Assembly: GCA_963693315.1 (NCBI GenBank)
Contig: OY856187.1
Coordinates: forward strand, 112,755,746 to 112,819,745
From: Diogma glabrata
Lineage: Eukaryota > Arthropoda > Insecta > Diptera > Cylindrotomidae
Reading direction: 5' to 3'
DNA length: 64,000 nt
Part shown: positions 20,145-30,829 of the stretch, piece after piece
Layout of the letters: each line of letters starts with the position of its first letter
Numbering within the stretch: position 1 is the first letter of the stretch
Position numbers and translations under genes: made by a program
Notes under the pieces: generated by a model
Told to the model about the DNA's origin: nothing
Database searches by the model: none
Seen by the model: only the letters and a program-made list of their open reading frames with translations

Positions 20145-21740
20145 GTAAGATTATTTTCGAACATAATTCTAAACGGTTGATGGTTCTAAGAAATCTACGC
20201 GTAATCACCATTATTTACGATCAATTTAATTTAATAATTAATATAAATAACTTCATAATTGCTGCACAAACATTTATTATTTTGAATAATTAGTTTAAAT
20301 TAAAATCATTTTACTTGTGTAAATTATTCTCTATAAATAATTATTCTAAAACAAAAAACAAACAAAATTTAATGTGTCGTCACAAATCATTATCTTATTT
20401 AATTAAGCCATAATTAAGACATCCGATATTTTGTATAAATTATACCATAAGAAATAATGGTTGCTGTTGATTTTGTTGATTTAATAGATATATTTTAAAA
20501 TAATATAATATAAAAAGAAAAGGGTTGAAATACAAGAAGTTATACAGTTTGTGTGTAATAAATTTCATTTCCAGCCAGAATTTGGATTAATTTTTAAAGA
20601 TGTTGTAATTTAATATTAATTCATGTCAAATTTATTGAAGTAATTAATTGTAAGTCTGAAAGTTTAAATGGAGAGTGTGTTAAGTATTGAAGATTATAAA
20701 TTTGAAATAAAATACAAATAAACATAAAATAAAAATACATTTTTTTCAAATTATGAAATATACGACAAGTAATATACTCAGCATGTCCATTTGTTAGAGC
20801 AATTAGTACAGAAGGACTATTGATGTCGACGTCGAGTTGTTCTTTGGTACAAAAACAAAAATTGTCAACATTGATGCATTGATGGACTTCACCACGGGTT
20901 CTTAAAATAAAATGTTCTTCTATTTATTGAATACAACAATTCATGGTTATCTGTTATCATAGCAGTTTTTAATTATAATCTTGGAAAAAGTTATTTTAAT
21001 AAGTACTACAAAAACAGTTTTAGAACAATGGACAAACCAAGAGCGATAAGCCCTCATATATCAAGATCTATTAAAAGTATTTACCAGTGTTTGGTGTTTA
21101 ATACGTTCTGGATATATAGTTAACTTATATTCATCAAATGCTTCAACTTATGGCTATTGATATAAATTTCACATAGTTCTAATTATAAAATGTTCATTAT
21201 ATTTATAAAATTTAAGATCTATAGATGAATTATATGATCATAATACTAGAAGCGGCAGCAACTTTCAAATAAAGTTTTATAGAACATCTTTTGATGTGAT
21301 GTTGTGAAATATATTTTTTTTTCTTTTTAGTGATTGAGTGACACCATAAAGTTCAATCTCCATCTTTTGCTACAATTTCGTCAAAATTATTTAATGAAAG
21401 AGAAAGTTGTAGTTTCCTAACGACATAAATTCTAAGCAAAAGGAAAAAGTATGCAAAAAAAATTCATAATTGGAAGTGCCAAATAGAAAGTTGGGATTCA
21501 GAACTTTTCCATATTATACTCTAAGCACCCTTATCAAGTTTAATCAAACTCTGTTATCAGGATTTTATTGAAGTTCCAAATAAACAGGTGCTAGTGTTAT
21601 GACGCAACATTTTGCATTTACAAAAAAAAACATCTAATTTTCTTAACAAAGCATATGACTCTTCAATCATTTATGAGATAAATGGTCCTAGGCCACACAT
21701 TTTTAACAACATTTTTAGTAAACAAGTTTATGGATTTCTA
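20145..21740. other. AT-rich spacer
   Basis: Mostly non-coding. 20806-20900 is a less AT-rich island with a short open frame (DVDVELFFGTKTKIVN) that may be a decayed coding fragment; I could not assign it. 21603-21640 is one half of a direct repeat whose partner lies at 24929-24967. Confidence 0.5.
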
Positions 21741-22054
21741 GATAGTACGTAGCCTCTATCTGCATTCTGGGAAAAAGTTTCTATAGAATTGTTAAGGAAG
21801 CCGGCATTTCCTACCGTAAAAGGTTTTCTGTCATTCCCACAGCAGATGGTACTCGTAATCATATTTTGGGATATGTAGACGTTCCTATTTATTTCAATGG
21901 CTTATCGAAATCTTTTCGCTTCCATGTTGTTCCATGTCTGCATGAGGAGCTCTACATGGGCATCGATTTCTGGAGGGAATATGGTATCACGCCTTTGTTT
22001 GTTTGTGAGCTGACGCCATGTGAGTCTAAAGACAAAATTAGCACACGATCTTAA
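21741..22054 (+). pseudogene. Gypsy-type aspartic protease fragment
   Basis: A D-S-T...A-S active-site segment is readable at 21741-21760 across a frameshift or in-frame TAG. It is followed by an open stretch with GYVDVPIYFNGLSKSF and then MGIDFWREYG near 21957-21985, the conserved tail of the retropepsin domain before RT. In intact elements it cleaves the Gag-Pol polyprotein. The listed open frame ends at TAA 22052-22054. Confidence 0.75.
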
Positions 22055-22139
22055 CACTAACCAGCTACAGGAACTGAAGAATGTCAAAGATTATTTCCCT
22101 TCTTTTGAAGCATTAAGTCTTCTCTAGTTGAACATGTAA

Positions 22140-23110
22140 TCGATGTTAGAGATAGTACACCTGTAAAACAGTGGCATTACCCCACGTTGCCGGCAGTTCA
22201 ACAAAAGATCTATGCCGAACTTCACCGAATGTTACAATTGGGGGTGATCGAAGAGAGTTCCTGGTGTTCACCAGTGGTTCTGATTCATAAATCTTCAGGG
22301 AATAGTCGGCTGTGTTTAGACTCGCGACGTGTCAATTCACTAACCAAAAAGGATGCTTGCCCACTTCCTTTAAATGATGGCTTGCTAAGTCGTCTAAATA
22401 GTACGAGATACATAAACAACATTGATCTCAAAGATGGTAGGTAGACTGGTAGTCTTCTCAACATTCGAGGAACACATGACACTACTAAATCTAATGTTTC
22501 TAATCTTTTAACAACTGCAGGATTGAGCATCAATATCCAAAAAACATTTTGTGCTTTGAGATAAAATATTTGGGCTTTTTGGTTGGGGAAGGTGGATTAA
22601 GAATGGACAAAGGACGAGCTGTAGAGAAATATCTTGGTCCATCAACTGTCAAGAAAGGTATGGCAGGGTGGTATCACCGATTTATACCAAACTATGCAAG
22701 CGTTGTCTCACCCATTACTGATCTCTTGAAGAAGGAACATAAAAGGCTGGTTTAGACTGATGATGCTCAAGCCACTTTTGATAACTTAAAACATCCTTTG
22801 ACTCCATCCCAATAATGGCAAGTATAACAGGAGTCGGCAGTGTACTGTATCAGCTGGATGATGAAGCCTTACAGTCTTCAATAGCCTTCATGTCGAAGAA
22901 ACTGAACAAAGCACAATAGAGTTATTCAGTGTCTGAGCTCGATTGTCTTGCGGCATAACTCAGCGTGAAGAAATACAGGACTTACGTGGAGGGTCATAAA
23001 TTTACTATTGTGACATATCATTTAAGTTTGAAATGGCTTATGTCACAGAAAGACTTGAGTGGCCGGCTAGCTAGATGGAGCTTAAAACTCCAAACACATG
23101 AATTTTTCCA
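22140..23110 (+). pseudogene. Gypsy-type reverse transcriptase and RNase H, broken
   Basis: 22187-22440 holds the RT entry blocks (GVIEESSWCSPVVLIHKSSG, then RRVNSLTKKDACPLP and LSRLNSTRYI..IDLKDG). The following palm segment with the catalytic YxDD is missing: at 22440-22470 the sequence jumps to the region that reads AGLSINIQKT. 22561-22755 contains the connection region (YLGFLVG, WYHRFIPNYASVVSPITDLL). From 22813 a shifted frame gives RNase H landmarks (GVGSVLYQLDD, then SELDCL, then LKWLMSQKDLSGRLARW). At least four frameshifts or stops. Inactive. Confidence 0.85.
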
Positions 23111-23299
23111 TTATTCATAGTAAGGGGACCCAAAACGTGATATGATGCTCTATCTCGACTGTTTGACGACACGTCTGAGGAATTTGCCGAAACGCTCGCT
23201 TAGCTTTATGACACAGCAAAACTCTAAATGAAGTTTATCGACGGAATGAATACATAGCTAAAGTACAACTGTCTCCCCAAGATTTCCCCGGGATTTTTT
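23111..23299. other. Decayed RNase H-integrase junction
   Basis: A KGTQNV-like stretch marks the linker after RNase H. The integrase zinc-binding HHCC and the D,D-35-E core cannot be found, so a deletion of roughly several hundred base pairs is inferred. Confidence 0.55.
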
Positions 23300-23913
23300 A
23301 TCCAACATGTTAAAACTGCAGTCTACAGCCCTCAAAGAAACGCTTCTGAACAGGTGAATAGGTCGATACTAGCAGCAATCAGATCATATGCGTTAAAGGT
23401 TTACACAACACCTGGGATTCTCATTTGGGAGAAATAGCTTATGAACTACGTCCAGAACTACAAAGCATAATTCATAATTCTTCTTATTACGTGTTGTTTG
23501 GTCAACATCCAATATCAGATGGCAAGATTTATTCGACATTAAGAACTCTGAATAGTCTCGGTGAACCAATTGACATGGATCTAGATAATACGGACCAATT
23601 AGCGATTATCAGGTCTCGCATTAAACAATATGTGGACACAGCATTTACGAGATCCCAACAACACTATAACTTACGGACGCGACCTCGTAATTTTATGCCA
23701 CAGCAACCAGTCTTGGTACGGCAACATCACTTAAGTGATGCTGCAAATAAATTTTCGACCAGGCTGGCTCCAAAGTTTTTACCAGCCATTATAGCATGCA
23801 GAGTTGGTAACGTGGTGTACAAGTGTACAAACTTGAACGGTATCCCCATAGGACTTACCTATCATAGGATAGTTACCTATCATACCTTTTATAGGATTAC
23901 TTGCCTATCATAG
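23300..23913 (+). pseudogene. Gypsy-type integrase C-terminal fragment
   Basis: Starts within the integrase catalytic core's end (VYSPQRNASEQVNRSILAAI), shifts frame at about 23420, then is open from 23425 to 23911: FGQHPISDG, a D/E-rich linker, RSRIKQYVDTAFTRSQQHYN and the GPY/F-like end (APKFLPAIIACRVGN). This tail normally contacts viral-type cDNA ends and target DNA. The missing core means no activity. Confidence 0.85.
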
Positions 23914-23918
23914 GATAA
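23857..23918. repeat. Tandem palindromic CCTATCATAGG motifs
   Basis: CCTATCATAGGATA, CCTATCATACC...TATAGG and CCTATCATAGGATA follow one another within 62 bp at the 3' end of the integrase fragment. A related GTGATAGG...CCTATCAC palindrome occurs at about 41289-41310 downstream of gypsy copy 2. Confidence 0.8.
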
Positions 23919-24235
23919 GTTTTCTGTTTAAATTATTTCATAATAGTCCTTTCATTTAATTTTTTTTCTTATTAAATTATTATAATTAACTTAATTTTTC
24001 TTTAAATTAGTTTTTTTTATTACCTATTTTTCCTATTGTATGTGTTCCTGTTTTTGTTTTATTTTTAATAACTTACCTTAATTTTATTAGTTCTTACCTT
24101 AGTTGAACTAATAAATCATCCATTATTAGTTTACACACTTCCAATTTTTTAACAAAATTTTTACTATTTTTCTAGACAGTCCTCATCGCTAACCATAGAA
24201 TATGATGACTCTCATTTGCCTGAAATTGAATTTTT

Positions 24236-24690
24236 GTACTTGAGGGCACTGTCCAGTAAGAGTATTAGTAAGTTCTTTTCGGTTTTGGTTTTTCTTGGAG
24301 GGAAACTGATTTGCGTAGAAATGAGGTATTGATTCACATCTGTCTTCAGTTCGACATTAAATTAATGGAAAGGGCTTTCAAGTATGAGACTTTGGTGGAT
24401 GGTCATGGTAGTCAGCATTTATATATTTCTTTATTACAATAGAACTTATTTATTCGATGTTTCTCTTCCGCTTGTACTTATGGCTTGGCTTGACTCATTT
24501 TTGCATACTTACCAACTTTGTACTGCGGTTTTTAGTGTTGTTGTTGTGCTAGTACCCGGTGTGTTTCAACTGGGGAATTTTTTCTGCGAAAGATGATAGG
24601 TTAAACAATACTTTTAATACAACTGGTCAATAAACCTTTCGCTTCTACGGTCAAGAATATGGGTGCAGGTTAAATTCGTTAACGTCAATA
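24236..24690 (+). repeat. Probable 3' LTR of gypsy copy 1
   Basis: After the integrase tail and a short PEIEF-coding remnant, the sequence TGTACTTGAGGGCACTGTCC opens a block that contains a polyadenylation-type AATAAA (24629-24635) and ends near GTTAAATTCGTTAAC. Insect gypsy LTRs of this group often begin with a GAGGGxACTGTCC stretch; that is from memory. There is no 5' LTR in the window to confirm the borders. Confidence 0.45.
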
Positions 24691-27560
24691 ACTTTTTTTT
24701 CCATACAACATCCAATTTTTTTTCAATTTTGTTTTAACAATTCAGTTAACAATTCAGTTTTATCATAACGCGATTTACTGAACATATGGTTATTTCGTGG
24801 GAAGCATTCATCTCATCGATTCGTATTCTTTTTCATGGTACTTATTGTGTTGGACTGCTTAATTAACCATCAGATAGTGTTTTCCATTTTCGTTTTTTTC
24901 AACACTGTCTTCATTTAATCAAGTTCGAATATGCAATAACATTTTGCATTTACAAAAAAAATTCATCTAATATTGTATAAGAATATAAGAATTATAAATT
25001 CAAACAAAACCTTTAGCGCAATTATTGCACTAATTAATTTCTTCTGTGTATTCTTTATTTCATCAATCATTGACATCATTGTTTTCTGTTTATAAAACTC
25101 AAATCGAACAAGAAGAAGAGTCGATTTATTGATTCATTTTTTTAAACAATACATTGGTTTCTATTATATTTGTTCTGATAAACAAGCTGGCTAGTGTGTT
25201 TACAATAATCAATAAAGATATTGTTGTTTCGTTAATTTGTTGTGTATGATGTCATTACAGACCAACACCTATTTTTTTTTAAGTGCGAAATGTTTTTCAA
25301 TGTAAATATAGTAATGCATTTTGTATCTGCAAATACCCTGTGGCGACGTCATATGATGAAAATATTAGTTGTCTCCTGAAAGGCAACGAAAATAATATAA
25401 TGAAGAGACAATAATTGGATGTACATATGCTTTTCTTATTTTAGATAGGCTTTTAATATAAGCTGGATGTTGGATGTTCTTGGATTTTGTGTACCTGCGT
25501 CAAGGTATTTGTGATAAATTTTGATAAACTTACGTTGCTACTTGGCTTGATTGGTGTTTATTTGGCAAGTATAATTGGATCTTCTGCAGAAACATTCAGT
25601 AAGTTAAGTTTATTTCTTTTTGTTATTTCTAATTGTATTTGAATCAATTTTTTTATTAAATTCTGTTCCTGATAATTCTACATGATTCGTTGAACCTATA
25701 TTCATAATAGAGATATTCCTGGGCCAGAGACCACTGTGAGTTTTTTTTAATAAATTTTTAATCTAGAAGAATCTAGAACGGATTTACTGTTTTATAACAC
25801 TCGGGAGGGCCTTCAACTCATATACCAATATCGTCCAAAAACTAATCAGTTCTTTGTATTAAAATTTCCATCTTTTGTCAAAGTGTCAATCAAAATTAAC
25901 TGACGAACAAATGTTGCATACTTGCAACAAAAATACGAAGCATATTGAAACAAATCAGCTACTTTATGGTGCACTCCATAATCAGTTGTTCAATGTATTC
26001 CAATAGCTAATAAAATCTTTCTCATAATGATTAAAACCTTTTGCCAAGGTTCCATTAAAATTAATTTGTATGTGTAATGTGTAGGCTATAATAGACATAA
26101 ACACCAGGAAAAAATTGACAAAAAAAACTTATTAACCATAAGTCTCAAGCGCGGAATTTAAGATGCAGAAATATGAGAAACAGTACTAAAATATTATATA
26201 CAAGGGCTCAATGATATTGAAAGGCTATGAATAGATGTTAATGAAGATTTAAATTTAAAGGACGTTCGGGAAACCCTTCGCCATTTTGTGCAACTTTGAA
26301 ATTAAGCCAGATCATTGTATTTTCAAGTTAACTTGGATTATATGCCAAAGTTCCATCAAGATCCCATACGTTTTTGTCTAAAACGTTAATAGGCTATTTT
26401 GCGCCTCAGATCCAGGCTTTTTTGTTCCTTCCTAACGAAAACAAATAATATTGTAATTCTGATTGGAATTTAAATCGATAATGTACGGTTAATTGTCTGA
26501 ATCAATGAAGAGCACAATAGCATGTCAAAACACTGAAAATAAATGAGCAAACGAAACAATCATGTATTTGCCATCAAAACATATGAATAAAACTGATATT
26601 ACTTAAGTCCACAAAGCATTTATTATTTAAAACCACTACAAAGGACAGCTGGAACATAAAGCATGGCAATATTACAAAGTTCGAATATAGTTTTTTCTAA
26701 ATAGTATTTATAGACTCTGGTTTGAGATAAAAGCTACATTTGTGTATTTTCCATTCGTTAATTGGTACGTAGTCAAAAGTTGTACATGAATTGTTTGATA
26801 ACATATACCAAATATAACCTAATATAATACCAAATATACCTCATATTCAGTTCATCTCTCGTTGTGATGGGAATAAATGATATTATATAAATAATTAATA
26901 CTTAATTTTTCTGATTTAAATATTAGCTTTTATTTTTCTTCTTTTAATTTTCTTTTTAAATTTTTTTGTCCTATTTGTTCATTTTTTGTATTTTAATTAT
27001 TAGTAATTTTTTTTTTGTAACTAGAGATTTAGAACGTTTTAAATCTTTTGTATTTTAACCGAGATGCATGTTTTTGAGCTTTATTGCTTGTTTTGTATCC
27101 ATATGAAAATAAATAAATAAATAAATAACGACATAATTACTTTCTCGTGCTGTATCATTACTTTACTTATAAAAACAAATTCACAAAAAACGATAGAATG
27201 ACGTTTAAGTTTAGGCACTTTTATAGAAAATTAAAGTTTCATAAGGCTTCTTTATTCATATAGTTTTCACGAAGATTTCAGTTTTCTTAATACTTTATAT
27301 GTACGAAGCGTCCATATATGCTTTACTCAACTGTTTACTTATGAAAATTGAATTTTTTTGTATACAAAAATGAAAATCTTGCAACAATAACAACTTTTCC
27401 TTATTAGAATTTCATCAGCGTATTCTGTATACTGAATTTTATATATAACTTGAAGAAATATTTTTTTAATGAATAAGATTATAAGGTTGTAATAGTGGCC
27501 ATTTTTATGATTTAGCTTTTTATTATTACTTTGCAACAATGATGTTTATAAAACTTTAAA
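24691..27560. other. AT-rich non-coding stretch
   Basis: No recognised gene. It contains the partner of a ~38-bp direct repeat (24929-24967), isolated splice-like signals near 25602 and 25734, and an (AAAT)n run at 27107-27127. Confidence 0.5.
27107..27127. repeat. (AAAT)n microsatellite
   Basis: Five AAAT units. Confidence 0.9.
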
Positions 27561-28357
27561 ATATGGAGGGGCTGAAATCTCACAGCTCTGAGATATCAAG
27601 ACTTCAGTCTGGGTAAAGGATTTTGATATAGTTTTCGGCAAAAAACTTTCACGAGGACATGGTTTTTAGTTTTGGGCAGCGATGTATATTAAACATAACT
27701 CTTTGTTAAAGTACAAGTATTTTTTATATCTGTTTAAAAACTTATTACAAAATATAAACTTATACACGAAATATCAATACGTTGCCGGAAAATTATAATC
27801 AAAATTCCAAAAATATTGTTAAATTAAATAAAATCAAACTTTTTCAAAATCCCAAAAATATTCCAAAAATTAGAATGAAATCAATCAAATATTGAAACTT
27901 TTTCTAAATTCCAATAATAATCCAAAAATTCTTAAAAATTCAAACTTTTTCCAAAATTCTAAAAATATTGCAAAAATTATTACAAAATCACAAATTTTTG
28001 AAAAATCACAAATTTTTCAAAATTCCAAAAATTATAATAAAATCAAAAATTAAAAATTTTTCAAAATGCTAAAAATATTACAAAAATTCTTACGAAATCA
28101 AAATTTAAAACTTTTTCCGAAATTCTAAAAATAATGCAAAAATTATTACAAAAACAAAAATACAAACTTTTTCAAAATTCCAAAAATATTTCAAAAACTA
28201 TAGCAAATTCAAAAATTTCCATGTTCAATTTCATTTTCAATTACATTTACGTCATAAAAACAGTTACATTTGTTTTCCAAAAAATTGGCTAAAAAATAAA
28301 TGAAATTATTTTTTGACACACTTGACAACATTTTTTTGACAAACTTACAATACAAAA
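27561..28357 (-). mobile_element. Family-H repeat copy C, 5'-truncated
   Basis: The 3' terminus is intact (GGAGGGGCTGAAATCTCACA with hairpin and inverted 11-mer). The minisatellite spans about 27790-28215. Homology stops near 28357, after the GACAAACTTA motif, so ~450 bp including the palindromic 5' end are missing. Confidence 0.75.
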
Positions 28358-28383
28358 ACGTATTTCTGTTTTTAATTATCCCA

Positions 28384-28548
28384 ATGACTCCCTCAACGCC
28401 ATCATCTAACATTTCAACACAGATGTTCACTTTTTTTACTTTCATCGTCATATTGAGTATTTTAATTTATTTGCATCTAAAATGCAACCTATGTGAGAAA
28501 AAAATTTTTCAGCTAAGGAACAAACACAAAAAGAAACGGGCACTTTGA
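28384..28548 (+). CDS. 54-aa ORF with a predicted single transmembrane helix
   Basis: ATG at 28384 starts a polar Ser/Thr-rich segment (MTPSTPSSNISTQ, with an N-glycosylation sequon NIS). It is followed by ~20 hydrophobic residues (MFTFFTFIVILSILIYLHL) and a basic C-terminus with CNLC and KHKKKRAL. The layout is that of a type III membrane micropeptide. The start was chosen over longer in-frame readings because those run into repeat copy C. No Kozak bias or homologue can be shown; AT-rich DNA yields hydrophobic ORFs by chance, so this is tentative. Confidence 0.3.
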   Translation: MTPSTPSSNISTQMFTFFTFIVILSILIYLHLKCNLCEKKIFQLRNKHKKKRAL

Positions 28549-29231
28549 ATAATTAATTTTCTTAATTATGGATATTTTTGCCTTATTTCATGTCGGTTTA
28601 CCGATTTATAAATTTAGATTTTTATAATATTCAGAATATTATGGAAGCTTAATATTATTTTCTGCTTATGTCATATTTTTAATTTTTTTGATTTTTGAAT
28701 TGTATTATTAAAAAATGAACACATTATATACAAATGCGATCACAAACATGCATTTTTCATTTAAAACTTAAATATACGACCCTATCTTCATGTGATGGAA
28801 AACCGAATCAAAACGCCGATGATGTGAATCCGACCATTTCCGATTTATTAAAACTTCGGCAATCGTTAGTTAGAAAAACAAATATATATTTTTTATTCTT
28901 TAATTTTTTCACGGGTTTTGACATAGGGTGGGCCAATTTTTTTAAAGAAATTAAGTAACAATCAAATATTAAAGTATTTAGCAGAGTTTTATCCGCTCCG
29001 TGTACCACTCCTTTACTCCGTTCTTTCAGAGCAAAAATCGAAATGGTTGGTTTTAAATTTCGTATTTTATCTCTTGATTCGATCTTTCATCATACGTATG
29101 AAAATATGTGTCGGGATTGATGAAACGTTGATTTATTTAAAAGTGTTATTATCATAACATTGTATTGAATTAAATAAAAATACAATTTTATGAAATAGAT
29201 ATTTCTTTAAATAAATTGACTAAAAATAATA
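28549..29231. other. AT-rich spacer
   Basis: No recognised element. 28734-28960 includes a short open frame that I could not assign. Confidence 0.5.
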
Positions 29232-29462
29232 ACATTCACGTGACGATGTATGAGAAAGCCAACACCGAATTCGGTTCCCTTTTGTCCTTGGCCATCTTGT
29301 CCCTGACCAGTTAAGTTCTTTTAATGACACTATTTTCAGTTTGTAGCTATAGACTTGGATTGTGAGTTTCAGTAGATCTCCTGGTTTTCTAAAGCTTAGC
29401 ATGATCCAGGTTCCCATTTTTAAATCGTAATTCGAGTGCACCGTCTGAGGTCGTTCTTGTGA
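29232..29462 (-). pseudogene. RTE-type LINE endonuclease fragment
   Basis: On the minus strand the frame gives MGTWIMLSFRKPGDLLKLT, then YKLKIVSLKELNWSGT. This matches the opening of RTE-clade apurinic-like endonucleases (pattern IGTWNVR..y.pG.l..L...l..Y.ldI.alQE.RW.G.G), often annotated as craniofacial development protein 2-like. The catalytic Asn of TWN is replaced (TWI) and the Glu of QE(I/V)RW reads as KELNW. Only ~75 residues remain. A dead fragment. Confidence 0.65.
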
Positions 29463-29867
29463 GTTCGGGATAATTTGAGGCCAGTGATTTCTTAAATAAA
29501 GTACAGAGTTCTCAAAAATGATTTTTTACGAAAATAGGGTGTATGCTTTTTGCCCATCCAAATTTTCGTGAATAGATCTGTCCTGATGTTCAGTTTCTGA
29601 GAAAAACCATTTTACATATTTATATAGCAAGACTCTGGATACAAAACGAACACCCGCTCCAAGCCGTCCCTCTCAACTACACCAACCTACTTCGATAAGC
29701 GTTACCCAGGTAGTTCAACGTGGACGTAGAACTTTGATTTTGATATACGTCCCTCAAACCAAATTTTACAACAGTGTTTCATTATTAAAATTATATTTTT
29801 TGTTCTGTTTTCTATAGATATCTTGATTTGAAAACGTTCGACGTTTTAATTAAATTATTTTAAATTT

Positions 29868-30829
29868 ACTTCGGTCTGAAAGACCTAATTACTTCGGTCT
29901 GAAAGACCTAAGTATTACATTCATGAGCTCAAAGTGAAATTCTTACCCCCACTTTTGTCATTACCTACGCTGCAAGGAAAACCGCTGGAGGGATTTCAAA
30001 AAATTTTTTTTCTAAAAATAGGTATACTCAAGGGACAGGTCCGAAAGGACGTTGTGTTCGATAACTTTACCGGAAGTGTGTCAAAAAAATCATTATGTGT
30101 GTCAAAAATTGCAAATTTTCATATTTTTGGCGAGTGATTACGAGTAGGAACATTAAATTTGGAGAAATCTTGATGGTCAGAATTGGTATGTGAGATCAAA
30201 AACTAGATTATTGCATTATAAGTTTGTCAAAAAAATGTTGTCTAGTGTTTCAAAAAATGATTTCATTAATTTTTTAGCAAATTTTTTGAAGAAAAAAAGG
30301 TAGCTGTTTTTATGACGTAAATGTAATTGAAAATGAAATTGGACATGAACATTTTTGAATTTGTTATAGTTTTTGAAATATTTTTGGAATTTTGAAAAAG
30401 TTTGCATTTTTGATTTTGTAATAATTTTTGCAATATTTTTAGAATTTCGGAAAAAGTTTTAATATTTGATTTTGTAAGAATTTTTGGAATATTTTTAGAA
30501 TGTTGAAAAATTTTTAATTTTTGATTTTATTATAATTTTTAGAATTTTGAAAAAATTTTCAATTTTTGATTTTGTAATAATTTTTGCTATATATTTAGAA
30601 TTTTGGAAAAGTTTGAATTTTTAAGAATTTTTTCGTGTTAGTTTTGTAATAAATTTTTAAACAGATATAAAAAATACCTGTACTTTAACAAAGAGTTATA
30701 TTTGATATACATCGCTGCCCAAAACTAAAAACCATGTCCTCGTGAAAGTTTTTGCCAAAAACTATATCAAAATCATTTACCCAGACCGAAGTCTTGATAA
30801 CTCAGAGCTGTGAGATTTCAGCCCCTCCA
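29868..30829 (+). mobile_element. Family-H repeat copy D, with doubled 5' end
   Basis: Both ends are present; length 962 bp. The 5' palindrome occurs twice in tandem (29868 and 29891, 23 bp apart). An internal deletion removed the TTGGCATTTCTCGACG...GGCC block seen in copies B and F. The minisatellite spans ~30355-30625. The 3' inverted 11-mer is CAGACCGAAGT at 30782, with a hairpin following. Confidence 0.8.

Larger units (their letters stand above)
21741..24690 (+). mobile_element. Ty3/gypsy LTR retrotransposon relic, copy 1
   Basis: Order of recognisable parts on the plus strand: protease (21741-22054), RT (22140-22760), RNase H (22800-23110), a decayed spacer, integrase C-terminal half (23300-23910) and a probable 3' LTR (24236-24690). 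Gag and the 5' LTR are not seen. Internal deletions removed the RT catalytic box and the integrase core. It belongs to the same family as the relics at 5.6-7.2 kb and 38.8-40.6 kb. No envelope-like ORF is present. Confidence 0.85.

Noticed and set aside
25457..25604. Hydrophobic signal-peptide-like frame (KLTLLLGLIGVYLASIIG) before a GTAAGT donor
   Set aside because: No in-frame ATG or convincing acceptor upstream; the donor hexamer is expected by chance several times in this window.
25710..25734. Possible 25-bp microexon between an AATAG acceptor and a GTGAGT donor
   Set aside because: Too short to judge and no polypyrimidine tract.
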